A stretch of DNA of 64,000 bases from Purshia tridentata (GCA_003254885.1 QANT01006335.1:87889-151888); one strand, 5' to 3'. Counted from the stretch's first letter, positions 26,128-40,500 are shown. Numbers and translations are program-made. The notes: generated from the sequence alone by a model not told the origin.

Positions 26128-28765
26128 ATGTCGATTGAGCTCAAGCTTTCCCGAACCAGTCGTGTTTATCGCCCTCCCGTAATTGCTATCTCTCTCCCTC
26201 TCTCTATCAATTTCTTTTTTTGGGCAAACCCTCTCTCAAATAGTTATACAACTTATAAATATATGTATTTATATATCATATAGTGATGATGATGAGATGA
26301 TGAGATGATGATACTGGAATTTCAGGAACTTGTTGAGGGTAAAATCGTAGTGAAGTCTCCTTCTTCAATCTCTCACTATGGAATTCGCCTCGCTGTTAAC
26401 GGATCTGTCAACTTGCAGGTTCGAATTACGCCCTCTGTTTGCTTCCCAAGAAAATCAATGGAAGGAAAAGAAAAGAAAAACCAGTATTAAAAGTCTTATT
26501 TTCTATTACTCTGGTTCATCATTACTATATGTTTTTCTAAAGGTTCGTGGAGGATCTGCCGGAGTTATCGAGAGTTTAGTTGGTGTTGCCAAACCTATCA
26601 CCATTGTGTGAGTGAGATTTCCACAGCTCTTGGGTCTTGCTTTGCTACTATTATGTTGCATCTATTTCTCATGTGCTTCTCCCCTTTTTCTCAATTGGTA
26701 GCAGGAATAAGATTATTGAGGTTAGACCGTCTGGAAAAATTGCTTCAGGCACATCAGAGGTATCTGTGATAAATAATTCAATTTAAAAGTGCTTTTAAAT
26801 TTGGAACACTAATTTTTGAGACACTATGATATTCCAAATATGTGTGCTGCCACCCGTGAAAATTTATTGTCTTCTGGAATCGAACTTTCTAACCACGTAC
26901 TTTCAGCTTCTGTGATTGCCAAATGTTGTAAGATCTGCAGATGTAGGGAAAATTATACAAATTTTCTAGAGTCCGCGATTAAAACCTGTTCATCTTTGCT
27001 GCATAACCGCTTTTATTATCCCTTGTTTCCACAAAAGTTTTATTTTTAAGGCGGTTAGCATTTACTTATTTATTATTTGTCTGTGTTTTTGGTCAAATCT
27101 TTTGCTAGTAGTCTGGTTTCAGTTTCTGCCTTTACTCTTGTTCTTGTACCCAGTTAATTTGAATGCCATGCCCCTTTCACTTTTCAAGTTAAAATAAATT
27201 ATGGTGGATTTGAAGCTGCTTTGATCTTAGTAAAACTTGCTTATTCTCTTTTTGTTTGGTAGAATGTAAATTCCTGTTGTATCATTTGCAAATTATAGTT
27301 GTTCATGCTTGTTGCAGATTCCCTTTTCCATGAATATCAGGCAGCCAGGAGAAGACAACCTAGAAAGGTTCTATGAGACCTTCCATGGAGCAAATATTAG
27401 CATTCAGGTAAATATTTCTGTCTTAAAAAAGTGCAAATGTTCAGTGTTTCCACTCTGAGTTGAGAACATCGTTGGTATTGATTTCGATTCCACCTTTTTA
27501 ATGCATTTTTTTTTCCATATTTATCCGAAACTTGATAAAAAAAACTTTGTTCCATAGTATTTATTAACTGTAGATATATCGAGAGGATACCTGCATAAAT
27601 CATTATCTACAACAATGGAGTTCATAGTTGAAAGTGATAAAGGTATGTTTTGACTATATTGATAAAGTTGTTATTTGATTTTATTCTTTCTTTGTAATTC
27701 CATCTAGATACTTTATTTAAAGTTACTACTTTGGTTATTTTGTATTTTTTAGCTGATCTTCTTCAGCGACCAGTTGCTCCTGAGATGGTCATCTTTTACA
27801 TTACTCAGGATACTCAAAGACATCCTCTGCTTCCTGAACTAAAGTCAGGTTGCTGCTTACCTTGCATTATTTTCCACCCTTTTCTTCTTAAAACTTTGAC
27901 GTATTGTTTTCATCTTTAATGAATGTTCAATTTCTTTTGCATGCATAAGAAAATAATGCACCATTTGGAAACTAGTTGTGTTGCATTTAACTTCTAATTT
28001 GATGTGGCTTATTATTTTTGGAATATGGTGAATATGTCATGAAATGATCCTATTTTTTGATGAGAGGTATTGCTGAATAGGTGGATTTCGGGTTATAGGA
28101 AAAATTTCTACTCAATGTTCTTTATCAGACCCCATTACTGGTGAGCTAACAGTAGAAGCATCTGCAGTTCCAATTTGTTCCATTGATCTACACTTGCTTC
28201 GTGTAGAGTCAATCCTTCACGGGGAGAAAATTGCAACTGAAACATCTCTGGTTCAGACTACACAGGCATTCACCCTTCCACATCTTGTCAACGTATTTCA
28301 CTAACTTACTTCTCATTAACATTTTTGTTGGCCTTCTTCTTCCTATATCAGATAGCAGATGGAGATGTCTGTCATAATATGACTCTGCCCATTTATGTTA
28401 TACTTCCCCGTCTCTTGACTTGTCCTACAGTCTTAGCAGGGTGAGTTTCCACCTAGAATAAAAATTGTAGCGAAGATCAAAATAGAGCAACTTGAAGTTA
28501 TATTCTAACTGTCAGTTGCATCATAATTCTATTTGTGCAGTCCATTTTCAATTGAATTTAAGGTTGCCATAGTCATAAGCTTTCAGTCAGAGGTAGCCAG
28601 ATTGCCTTCAAAATCTGATCCTACAACTCCCAGACTATGGGTAGGCATCATTTCAGCTTTTAAACGAGAGTGATAGGTATTTGTTCTATCTAACTGTCTT
28701 TTTTCCATTCTGAATTTCAGCTTGCAATGGAAACTTTACCGCTTGAACTTGTTAGAACAAGGTGA
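26128..28765 (+). CDS. VPS26C: VPS26C (DSCR3 homologue), arrestin-fold endosomal sorting subunit
   Basis: VPS26C is the VPS26-related subunit of the retriever-type complex for retrieval of endosomal cargo; in plants it is linked to root-hair and vacuolar trafficking. Eleven exons give 317 residues: 26128-26178, 26326-26418, 26543-26607, 26705-26759, 27318-27407, 27558-27642, 27753-27848, 28081-28265, 28352-28440, 28541-28640, 28721-28765. The protein is a two-lobed arrestin fold: N lobe with MSIELKLSRTSRVYRPP, GKIVVKSPSSISHYGIRL and IPFSMNIRQPGEDNLERFYE; C lobe with GFRVIGKISTQCSLSDPITG, IADGDVCHNMTLPIYVILPR and TCPTVLAGPFSIEFKVAIVI. The short tail is LPLELVRTR. The family-conserved junction TTQ|IADGD requires a GC donor at 28266; using the nearby GT at 28293 would insert nine residues in frame. 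Confidence 0.92.
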
Positions 28766-29808
28766 GATGAGTTGGACAAAGGGTACAAGCATGATCAAAC
28801 ACGTTTACACGGAGAAGAATAGAGCCGCTGATTTTGGGCCTTGAGCGTGGTTGCTGGTCATTGGACTTAACCCCTTCCAACATTGGGCCTATCTTCTTAG
28901 AGGACTTCCTACGTGTCTTTAGCCCTTGCTCTTTTGTGTGTGGTTGTGTTTTGGGTTGCGGCCTCCTTACTATAAAAAAAAGTAAAAAAAAAATAGAAGC
29001 ACATCAGACCGTTAGAATCACAGTCTAGATCTTTCAACGATGATGACCGTTTGAATGTTTAAGATTCATACGTGTCGTACGTGTGGGCTGTTGATTTATA
29101 AATAGCACAACATATGAAAAGGAAGAATTATAGAGTGTATATACCGCATGTATATACCCCATGTACGGCCAGCAATGATAAGACTACTGCTTATTTCTTT
29201 ATTACAGAAACATGGTGTTACAGTCGCACCAAATTTACCTTGTTTTTTGGCAACAATTGGGAAGGGGCTGTGTTTCACTTTGGAGCTCCATGTAGATAAC
29301 GTTTTCCAAGGTACTTCATCTTAGTCAAAGTAGCCTAGGCATTATTGTTCTGGATCCTTTTTTATTTTTCAAATGATTTACATTAGTTTATTTTGTTGTT
29401 TAAACTATTTTATGTGAATCAAAATAGTGGATCAAATGCTTCTTTTAAATAGAGTGTAGTTGACTAGTTGCTGATCCGTTCGCACATGAACTGATCATTT
29501 TGTTCAAGAAAACGAAAATTTAAACCAAGTCCAATCAGGACAAGTGTAGACTTTATGAAGGAAGTTCCACAGCCAGAAAAGCTATGTTTCCGGTCTAATA
29601 ATCTCTCGTAAACAGTTATTCATTCACAAAGAATAGACGAGCAACCTCTAAATATCCATAAAAACAGAAGCATCTCATCCTTTTTACTATTATTTAAGGG
29701 GATATACCATCATTCAGGTTCTAAACACTTGTTGGCAGGAAGCAAACCAAATATAAATCACATTCCAATATCTACTCCTCAAAAGAGTACAGCAAAATAA
29801 CTTGCACT
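28766..29808. other. Convergent spacer (VPS26C / aldose 1-epimerase)
   Basis: It contains the two 3' UTRs. The stretch at about 28790-29110 has A runs and an inverted pair of CGTGT/ACACG-type words at 29069-29085, possibly remnant repeat DNA. No gene was found. Confidence 0.4.
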
Positions 29809-31643
29809 TCACTCGACTGAAAACTCAAACAACATGCTGTGTCTGTACTTCTCACCAGTTTGAACAACAACAGATGGGAAGTTCGGTGTGTTGATTGCAT
29901 TTGGGAACCCCTGTGTCTCCAAACAGAGTCCTGCATGCTTTCCATAAACAGCACCTTCTTTACCGACAACCCCATTGACATAATTCCCAGTGTAAAACTG
30001 CATCCCAGGGGCATTGCTCCATAGGTTAAGGACTCTTGAGCTGGATGGGTCTCTCACCTTTGCAGCATGTTTCAGACCTTCTTTCTCTTCTCCACAGTCA
30101 AGCACATAGTTGTGGTCATACCCTATACCAACCTCATGGATGGACTCACCAATCCTCTTCTCAGTGGTGAAATCAAAGGGGGTGCCTTTAACTGGCTTGA
30201 TTTCACCTGTTGGGACTGTGTTTTCATCCACAGGGGTAACATGGTTTCCCCATATTTGAATTGTATGGTCAAGTATGTTCCCCGAGTTATGGCCAGCCAA
30301 GTTCCAGTAGGTGTGCTGAGCTAAGCTGACTGGGGTGGGCTTGTTCTCAGGCACTGCTTCCATGTCAAGTCTCATTGTTGTGCTTGAAGTAAGTGTGTAA
30401 GTTGCAGTCACAGAAAGATTCCCTGGGTAACCTATTGCAAGGAAAAACATAAAACTGAGAGAGAGAAGGGATAAAGAGATACATAGGTAGATAGATAGAT
30501 AAACAGATAGTGAGAGAGAACCTTCCTCCGCATCATGACTATGATATTCAAAAGTGATGGATGGGTTATCGCCTTTTTTATGTTCTGCTACCTCCCATAT
30601 CTGCTTATCATACCCCTTGTGACCACCTAAGAAGAGTGAACAAAAAATATCAGCAGGATGTGTACCACATGATTTCTGTTTTGCAAAAATAAATGATGGC
30701 AACCGTAGATCATTGATCATAATCACATAATATTAATAACAAGCCTTAAGAGACACCAGAGATTTCTAAGTAAATAGAAAATTTGATGGAAAGTTCAAAG
30801 CAAGAATAGCATTGAGAATGAAAAGTTGGACAATTCCATACCATGGAGACTGTTTGGAGGTTTGTTGATAGGCAAAGAGTACTCAGTTCCGTTGAGTGTA
30901 AACTTTCCTTCTTTGATTCTATTTGCGACCCGACCCACAATGCAGCCAAAATAAGGAGCAAGCCCTTTCTGATCACACATGCATTGACATTCAAAGAGGA
31001 AAATACCAATTAAAACAAAAAATTCAACTGATTATACCATGTAAAACTCTAACATTTAAATTCCCATAAATCATCAAATGGGGCTCTCTGTGAAAAAACC
31101 ACGATATTCATAGGCAATGTTATAAAACCATATGACAAAAAATCAACTGATGGCGCCAAAGAAAAGTGTATATAGAATTCGCATCAGATCACCAACTTTT
31201 TTCTTTTTGGTTCAACAAATCGCCAACTATATAGCAAATAATTCGCTTTGTTTTCTCATGAAAAAGTTTATGCATGCAATCAATACACCCATAATCAATT
31301 TTTTAAAACAAAAAGAGAAAAAATTTACCATGTACGGGTCAACGGAGTCGAATCCAAGAACAACATCAGCCGATTTCCCTTCAAAATTCATCATCCAATC
31401 CAAACATCAGCAATATTTTTTAGAATGACCAAAAACACAACTAAAAAAAAATAAAGATTGATTATACAATGAAACTGACTATCAAACAGAAGATTGATTG
31501 GGCAGAAAAAAGAAAACTAATTATGTACCATCCTTTCCAGGAACAAACAAGGAGGTGATGGTGCAGCCATAGTTGGAGATGAGAACACGCATGGTCCCAT
31601 TGTTGAGTTCAAAGATTTCTGCTTTCTGGTTCTGATCCGCCAT
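29809..31643 (-). CDS. Aldose 1-epimerase (galactose mutarotase)
   Basis: The enzyme interconverts alpha and beta anomers of hexoses such as glucose and galactose. No signal peptide is visible, so it is likely cytosolic. Five exons give 339 residues: 31529-31643, 31329-31378, 30842-30968, 30522-30626, 29809-30431. Conserved family blocks are [62 protein letters not shown] (general acid His about 172), DHNYVLD and [14 protein letters not shown] (catalytic Glu about 304). Positions agree with those of the human enzyme. All catalytic residues are intact and the length is normal. A GA/GATA microsatellite sits in the intron before the last exon. The Arabidopsis relative I recall as nearest is At3g17940. 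Confidence 0.95.
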
Positions 31644-32956
31644 TGTTCGTGTTCCTCTGATGAGTGAGCAGAGAGCGTAACAGCGAGAGCGAGAGAAGAG
31701 AGAGAGAGAGAGAGGCAGAGTCAGAGAGACAGAGATGTTTATATTGGATTAGATTCTGATGCTTACTCTCTTATATCCGTATGTATGTATATATCGCGTT
31801 TAAGGAGTGACGACGTCTCTCCGAGTTATGTTGCGACATGTTTCCTACTTTTACCTGATTTTCTCCCTGCGATCTCTCTGATCTGGTATATCACTTATCC
31901 TCCAATTTTCTCTTCTTTTTTTTCTTTCTTAATAAAGCAACCGATTATTATTTCTTTATATAGTACATTAGTACTCTAATTTTTCACTTACACGCGGATT
32001 CCGATCATTTACTCATTCCTTTAGGTTCTGATCTCGAAACCGCTTAGTTTTTATTGTATTAATTAACTAGAGTTCGTCTATAATTAAATAAGAATATAAT
32101 AAGGATTAATATTAAGATTTGAATTTGGATTAGAATTTGGAATAAGATTAAGATTTGGATTAGTAGTGAGATAATAGAATAGGATTATGACATATTAGAG
32201 TTGGATTTCCTCCAATATAATTTTAAATATATTTAACAAAAAACTGAAAAAAAAAATAAAAAAATTGACGAAGTGGATGATCTGTTTATGTTTTTCTTAC
32301 CCAGTTACCTTACCTGCGGATAAGTTTTTCCATGAAATAATCTTTGGTCAATAAAAAAAGAGGACACATAAAAATTTCTTTGCATGGAATTTCTCGATTT
32401 ATGTCTAACTAACAATATTTATGGAGTTAATTTTCAGTAGAGAAGCCATATATTATGGGAACAGACCTCATTGATCACAGACAAATGTGTGGCTGTTCAT
32501 GAGTCATTCTATATTGTACTACTTTGGTCTAACACTCAAACTTTGGCCCCAAGAAAAGAAACAAAAAAACAAGTATAAATTTCTTGTTTCCCAAGTAACA
32601 ATCTGCATACATTTCAAATGTTTCGGCAATTTATATTCATTCCTTTTGCATAAAAATAATTAATTATTGCTGGGGATGAATAATTAATTAGAATATATAC
32701 AGCTTATATACAGTATTACTCTGTTCTCGAGTACCTTCACACATTCACAGAATTCACAATCTCTCTTCCATTTCTTCTTCTGTATATCCATCTTTCTCTT
32801 ACAATCAATTTTGTATTCTACTTGCATGCATACAACTTTTGCTAGCTCTTAATTATTTGTGCACACCTCAGCAATACTAATTTCTACTTGCCATAATTCA
32901 TATCAAAACTACTTGCAGTAGCAGTAGAGAAAAGAAACAAGTATACATATATACCA
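31644..32956. other. Divergent promoter region (aldose 1-epimerase / eL19-like)
   Basis: A (GA)n tract at 31695-31714 lies in the probable epimerase 5' UTR. The rest is AT-rich with direct short repeats of GGATTAG/AAGATTTGG at 32099-32175. On the eL19 side I see no telo-box or site II (TGGGCY) element of the sort usual for plant ribosomal-protein genes. Confidence 0.5.
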
Positions 32957-33560
32957 ATGGTGTCACTGAGGCTGCAAAAGCGGCTGGCCGCAAACATACT
33001 CAACTGTGGTAAGAAAAGAGCGTGGCTCGATCCCAACCAGACCAATGACATTTCCATGGCCAATTCCAGTACGTATTAATTTCAAATATTATTTCTTACT
33101 CATTATATAGTATTGGATATTGAGGCAAGCACTGTGAATTGCAGGGATGAGCATTAGGAAGCTTGTAAAGGATGGCTTGATCCTCAGGAAACCAATGAAA
33201 ATCCACTCAAAGGCACGCTCTAAGGAAGCCCATGAATCAAAGAAGAAAGGTAGGCACTCAGGTTATGGAAAGCGAAAGGGAACCAAGGAGGCAAGGCTGC
33301 CATCAAAGGTTCTGTGGATTAGAAGAACAAGAGTATTGCGGCGTTTGCTATGCAAGTACCGGGAATTTGAGAAAATAGATGGGCAGCTGTACCACAACAT
33401 GTACATGAAGGTAAAGGGTAATGTTTACAGAAATAAGCGCATACTTATAGAGAGCATTCACAGGGTTAAGGCTGGAAAAGAAAGAGAGAGAACACTATTG
33501 CATCAGTTTGAAACCAAGAAAGCCAAGAGCAAAAGCAGAGGATTACAGGATGGAGGATAG
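32957..33560 (+). CDS. Ribosomal protein eL19 (60S L19), short divergent copy
   Basis: eL19 is a large-subunit protein whose long basic helix makes bridges to the small subunit. Two exons (32957-33068, 33145-33560) give 175 residues. The family core is present: [82 protein letters not shown] and [14 protein letters not shown]. Typical plant eL19 proteins are about 205-215 residues; this one ends 30-40 residues early, at GLQDGG. It also carries substitutions at places that hardly vary in plants, e.g. NSRMSIRK for NSRQNIRK and [10 protein letters not shown] for the usual Arg-rich run. The reading frame and splice sites are intact, so it is not a processed pseudogene. It may be a minor or tissue-specific paralogue. 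Confidence 0.82.
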
Positions 33561-34112
33561 ATTAGGCCAAATGATCAGATAGTACTTATCATGTTCAAAC
33601 TTAAGTTGTCATTAGGAAGGTTTATCAAAATTCTTGTATTTGTCTTCTACTATGTGGTCTGAGTTTTAAAGATATGTTATTTTAGAATTTATTGGTTTAT
33701 CTCATAAACTTTATCTTCTTTCTTAGGCAACTTTTCTGCATTCCGATATAGCAAAAATCATAATAAAGATTGAAAATGACCCAAAGAAAATTGAAAAGAC
33801 TGTTCTTTATTAGGTCCCCAACTATTAAATGAGCTTTTTTTTGTTTTTTTGTTTTTTTTTTTTTACTTCTACTACAATTTCAACTGCTGGGAACACGTGA
33901 TTAGATGCTCATTGTGATGCATCACAAATCAATTCACGATTTATCACCTAGTGTAAAGTCCTACGTTCCTGAATAGGTGACAAAAAATTAATATAGGCTT
34001 CAAGAAACCATTCCCAATTACTATAATTGCAGATGAAACATAAAGCAGGGGAGACCACACGAAAAAAATACCATAGAACTCGGTTGATGCTCACTAATAA
34101 TTGCAAAGACCA
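33561..34112. other. Convergent spacer (eL19-like / fusion gene)
   Basis: Two 3' UTRs meet here, with a T-rich tract at 33836-33865. No gene was seen. Confidence 0.5.
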
Positions 34113-37100
34113 TCATGCCTTTCCTGCTGAACCAAATAGATGCATTTTCTCTGCAATCACTGCTTTCATGGCTTCTTTTGCAGACGCCATAACATGGACT
34201 AGATCTTTCTTAGGGTCCCTAAGGGAGTCCATGTAAGCTTTCCGCACCTCAGTATTTACATTGAACTTTCTGACACCATGCTCTATGCATTCCTGTTCAA
34301 GGAGTCAAACAGTTTATATACACTTATCAGCCATCAAAGTTTGTTCAACACTGTCAGTTTAAGCTTTAACAGAGCAGAATTCAAATACAGATGGAAACAT
34401 CATTGAGGATCTTCAACTTTTAATTGAAAACCTAAGAACCCAAGTTGTTTCTCAAGTTAGTAATATATATAAAAATTTTACCTTTATAAGTTCCTTAGAC
34501 AAACCAGAAGCTCCGTGAAGCACCAGGAAGACTCCTTTTTTCGAACTCAAAGCATGCAAATCCTATTAAGGGGAAATTGCAATCAGTAACCTAGATAACG
34601 AGGAAGTGGGTGTGGGGGAGAGGGCAGGCATACCCATGTAGTATGAAATTAGCATTCAGATCAATAACCAGTAATAGCACAAAAGTCAATAAGTAATTAT
34701 CTCAACAACCTTAATGGAATTATTAGGAATACATTTAATATACTTGACCTTAAGCAAATCAAGTCTCAGATTTGGGCCACTTGCAGGGTATTTCCCATGG
34801 ACATTTCCGATACACACTGCCAAAGCATCTATGTGGGTTTCATCAATGAACTCTTGAGCCTGAAATTCATGAGGCCTTTTGGTGAATTTGGAAATGTTTA
34901 ACGAAAAAGGAAAGCTGATTTCAAAAAATTAGGAAGAAAAAGATAACCTGCTTAACATCAGTCAGCCTTGCTTCATATTCCTCAACAGTCAAATCATCTT
35001 CTGTCCCCGACAATATCCCTAGTTCAGCTTCTACTAGCAAGCCCTTAGAGTGAGCCAGGAATGCTACAAACTTAGTGTATGAAACATTTTCTGTAAAGGA
35101 AAGATGTGACCCATCCACCATGACTGAATCAAACCCCTGCAAGGATAAATCAAGAATGCAAAACAATTAATAACGCTCTATAATGTTAATGTTAAAGAGA
35201 TTACATTCTGACTACAAACAATGGAACATGAGATCAAATGGTAAAAAGTTAACTTACCAACTCAAGAGCTTCCACCAGATCTTGCTTTAAAGTTCCATGA
35301 TCAAAGTGCACAGTTATGGGAACCTACGGTAAAACCAGCAGTTCAGTAATAACTACGTAAAGCCGATGTAGAAAAATTTCAACATTTATTAGGCAAGAAT
35401 TCTAATGAAAATAAATATCATATATACTCAATCATTTTTTAGAACTTCTAAGAAATTTCAATTAAAAAAGAAGAAGAAGGCGTCTATCTTAGGATACCTT
35501 CATAAATCAGTTTTAGGACATCAGTTAAGATGACAGCCTAAAATTAAATAACGAAAAGTCACAACTTGAAACACAATGTTTAGGATGTGCTATGCCACTT
35601 ACACTGGCTTGTTCAGCAGCAGAGATACAACATGCAACCAATGGGATCCCTCCTTGCTTCAAGGCCCCAGGATGGATCTGGATAGATAAATGACAATCAG
35701 TGAATGTCTAATTGTGAAATCACCTCATGCAGCAATTTGTGAAATTTAAGAATTTCGAAATTGTGTTCAATGCTTAGAAAAGATTAAGTTGCATCAGTAT
35801 TATTGTCCTTGGAATCTTAAAAGTTATTTAAAAGGATATTTGGTTTGATTAGGACCTAGCAAACCAGCATATAGTTGGTTATTGTGAGTGTATATCTTGG
35901 GGAGTCGCTTTTATAGACAAGCCATATATCCAAGCGTCAGTTTGAAACTCATACTTGAGAGGACAAGTAAGAGAAATAATCACGCAATATGTAATGTAGG
36001 AAGTAGGAACAGTGGGCTATTCGCAATATCTACTACATTCATCCAATGTTCTACTGCTTCTAACCTGTAATATAGCAGGACTTTGTTCTTCCTCTGCTGC
36101 AGCAACAATTGCCTCTGCTCCTTCCAAATTATAAACATTGAATGCTCCGACTGCAAATCCACCCTTTTCTGCATTCTTTACATAGATTATATTGTTAATA
36201 TGGAAGGAAAAAAATATTTATGTACCAACTAGCTATTGGTCAAGTGATATCTCTTTCCACAATGTTGGAGAGATTCCAAGTTCAGATACCCCCTCCCCCA
36301 ATTTCATTATTTTTTTAAAGAAAAAGTTATGAAACTTCAAATAATGATCCTTACCAGAAGGAGCTCTTTGGTTGATGAAAGTCTCACTGGACGAGCCCAG
36401 GATTTCACTAGCTCTGCCAATGCTTTACTGTCACCAACATTACCTAAGAATGGAGAATTTTAAGAAGTTCGAAGCATCAGAAGTCCAATATGATAAGTTT
36501 TGTTAGTTTACAACTGTTCCCAAAAGCTTAAGCTGTAAGAATGAGGATGTGAGGCAACTTTTATTTTTGTATTCTAACACTCTCCCTCACGAGTAGGTGT
36601 CTCCCCACCACTGGAGATCCTAACATGTGAAATTCAACATAAAATTGAGTGTACACTATCAGAGATTTGAATTCAGAATCTCTAGCCCTGATGCCAAGAT
36701 ACATTTTGTTGAGTTACCATTGTCTTCAAAAGCTTAAAATTTTAGGATGTGGACCAACTACAATTTTAATATTCCACCACAACATAAACTTTTAGTAAAT
36801 CTAGCACGAGATATTTGAAAACTCCAAAACTCACCAGGAAAAACAATGTATGGAACTCCCAGATGCCTACTTTCGGGACCTAGCTGCCATAAGGGAACAC
36901 CAGGCAAGGCTTGCCCCACTATTTTGGCACATTTTGCTTCAAGAGCTTTCGTAGCAAGATCAGAGGATGTGATTCCACCCTAAGTAGAATATAAAATTCA
37001 GCATGACAGAACCAGGTACAACAGTGGTTATTTTAAGATTTCATAAGTCCATAGCATATGAAGCATGTATACAAATATAGTGACGATATTTATGAATTCA

Positions 37101-37471
37101 TTATGTACAACCAACTGTGTTAGATGAATGGTATTGAGTCATATTAAGGCTATTTTGGGTTAAGCTTCATGTTCAAGTCCTAAACTCTCTAGGACTCCTT
37201 GTTTTTTTTTCTCATGAGTAAGAGGAAATTCACAATCTGCGGCAACCCATGGTTTGAAAAAGTCACCCATGGATCAGCCCAGTGATTCACCTCCACTCAG
37301 TGAATCTTGTGGATTAAGAAACTCTATGCCCTTAAAAGTTCTGCATCAATAACTCAATGTTGCCTTGCATATGGGGTTTTATTTTTCAATTGAACCCCCA
37401 AGTTTAATAAGGGATTTTAGTTTGGAGAGGAAAGGCAGCTCTGACAATTCAAAAGGGTGTTTGTGCATGCT

Positions 37472-37510
<39 letters not shown>

Positions 37511-40500
37511 CGCTTAGAAAGTACCTTTGCAAGAATGTAACGAGGTTTTTTAGTTATTCGTCTAACTATTTCCACCAGTGCAGAGCTAACTTTGAAGTTG
37601 ATTTCCAAACTCTCAGAGGGAGCTGCCCAATGGAAAATAAATTGCCACTTCAGGATAAAACTTTATATAATTTATATAATTAAATAATTTAATAAAACTT
37701 TCCATTGTTTAGTCTTACAACAGATATATTTTTTAATAGAAAAAATATTCAAAATATTAAAATACAAGAAAGATGGACAAAAGGTCTAAAAAAATCACTC
37801 TAACAAATGGAGACAATTAGCAGTTACAGTTAACAAATGTTATACTGGAAAACAAACAAGGAAAAAAATTGTGTTTTTTTTTTTTTGGGCCAATTCAATA
37901 TAGACAGCAGAGCAAGCTAAGCTCTCGATGTAGTTCTTGCAAAAGAAAAAAGGAGACTAACTTTTGCCAATGATAAGCTCCCGACTGGTCATTATTAGAG
38001 TGTCCTTCTGAGCTGTAAGAAACATATCTGCCATCTCGGCTGCCCTACTGATTTCCTCCTGCCTCTCTTCCATAGACCTCATGGCAACTTTAGCAACAGA
38101 AACCTATTAATGGTGAAGAAGGCATATTCAGAGACCTCGTGCACACAAAATAAAGTTACATAATATATGGCCTCGGAATTTTCAAGAGGTCAAAATGTGC
38201 TGTTAACCAAAATCTGAATCAGTTTCCAATGGCCAACAAATTGCAAGCAAGTTCTGTTCCAAACTCCTATTTCAGCGTTAATCATAACATCCATAAATAA
38301 TAGGACAATTTTATTTGTAATTGCAAGACTAACACAGAAAATGATATATTACAGTTTTGTGTTTGGAATCAACAATAACTTAACAATGAACAGCTAAATT
38401 CACATGAGACAGAAATTTTTTAGTCACCTCAACGCTTCTCAGAATCTGGCCGCATTGTAATTTAAGCTCTTCAACCTGTGAATTATAAGTGCGACTGTGT
38501 GAGCCATAAAAATAATATTAACATAGTGGACAGGAAGTCTCACAATAAATATCCAGATAAACAGTTTAACCTGTTCTGTTGTTTTTGGAACATATGACCC
38601 AACAACTATCAGACCACCATTCCTTTCCTTGTTTATTCCTAGATCCTTGGGCAAAATTGGAGCTTTGGGGATAATTCCAATCCTGGCAGAAACAAAACTA
38701 GCAGCAGTGCGGCATAAGAAACGCTTGCCTTTCAGTTCCGCCTGTCACATCAAACACAAAATCATAAAAGGACCTCCCCACAATTTGATTAAAATATTCC
38801 TGAGGGATATGAAAATATAATAAGGTATAAGAATAGTAGGGAATTGCCTTGATCATTCCAGCTGCAAAAACAGCCATGTCTCTTTCGCTAGCTGCATTGA
38901 CTATGCATGTTGATCCCTGTTCCATTTGACAAATTAGAATCATAGGATATAAGTACCTAATATCTCACTACGAGATATATCATTCACAATTACTAAGACA
39001 TGCCTTACACAAAAAGTTTGACAAACGATGTTGCAATTTGCACTCATAAAACCCACTATTTAAAATAAAAATGATAAGATGCTAGATGTTGTTATCAAGA
39101 CGCCCCTGCTTGGTGTGTCTAACTTTTCTTGTTGATCCTACCATTTTCTCATCCTTATGCAGATGTTTCTATATATCAACATCCTATTTCTCCGGACATG
39201 AATTTGTTTCTTATGTAAACCAATAAAAATTACGGATCTTGTAACCGCTAGTAACAGGCATAGAGTGGCAGAACATGCTATTTTACCAGTAACTTCATTT
39301 GTCACGGGGATTGTTTTCTTTTGATCTTTGTAATGTTTGTGTAATCAAACACTTGTTTCACATCAAATCAGCTACAGAAGTTACAATTCTTATATAAAAA
39401 GGAACCCAATCTTAGAATGTTCCCTAATAATATAGCAGTTTAAACCTATGTCCCCAAGCTAATCAAAGCAACTAAGCCTCTACCATATGCAAATCCACTT
39501 GATTTATGTCAAGTCATGTAGAAGGAGCTTCAATTGAAATACTGTTGATTTTGTTCATTCTATGCTACTCATGTGGAAGCATTTGGATACACCTTCATCC
39601 ATTAAACCATATATTATTAATAGCTCAGAAATCATACTGCCCCTGGGGAGATAAATAAGCATTTCACGTATTTTGGATGAATGTGAGAGAGAGAGAGAGA
39701 GAGAGATTGCAGGTTTCTGTGTGGTTACTCTGTACCTTCTGCAAACTGCATAGACGCTCACAAACAGCATCTGGCCCACCTTTTCTTAGAAGTTGGATAG
39801 ATATAGATGCAACACTGCTGGCTGGTATGCAGCCAGCTGTTTTCTCCTCAACCCACTATCAAAGAAGTTGCAAATTACAAATCAAACTAAGATCCAGACT
39901 GATATTTAAAGCTTTGCATTTCAAGCAAATAATATAAAAATTAGACCTCACGCAGGTTTGAAGATTTGTAGCCAAAAGAAGCATCTTTAGCGAATCCTGT
40001 ATCCGCTGCAGGGATAAGCCTAAAGACCCCATGAACCATGAGCAATGTTAAATTCAGCGTTAAATCATTATTATGAATTTTCACACAAAAAGAGATGAAT
40101 ATTACTGATCAGAATCTGCAACGTAGTGTATATCTCCAATAGTGTAACGCCCTCCTTGGAGAAAAAAGGGGCAGATGATCCATGCATCCATCTCACCCAA
40201 TACTGAAACAGCAGCATCAGCTTCCTAAACAGACACCACATTCCATGATGTGAGAAGTCTCAATAGTGTTGACTGACTCTATATTGTAAATATTATTAAT
40301 TTAAAAAGTAAAAGTTATAGTACTTGCCTCTGGGAAATGACCACGCAAAGTTGAATCACCTCTCAAAACTACTGTATAATCAGCGTTCTCAATTGATTTG
40401 GCTGCAGTATGTAGGTTTCTGCAGATGTCTTTAATTAATGCAGTGGCCTGTAAAAGCAAAATTCTACACTAATGAATATGGCTCAGAAACAATTAAAGAA

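Noticed and set aside
28790-29110. Possible LTR fragment after VPS26C
   Set aside because: No TG...CA ends, second copy or target duplication could be found within the window.
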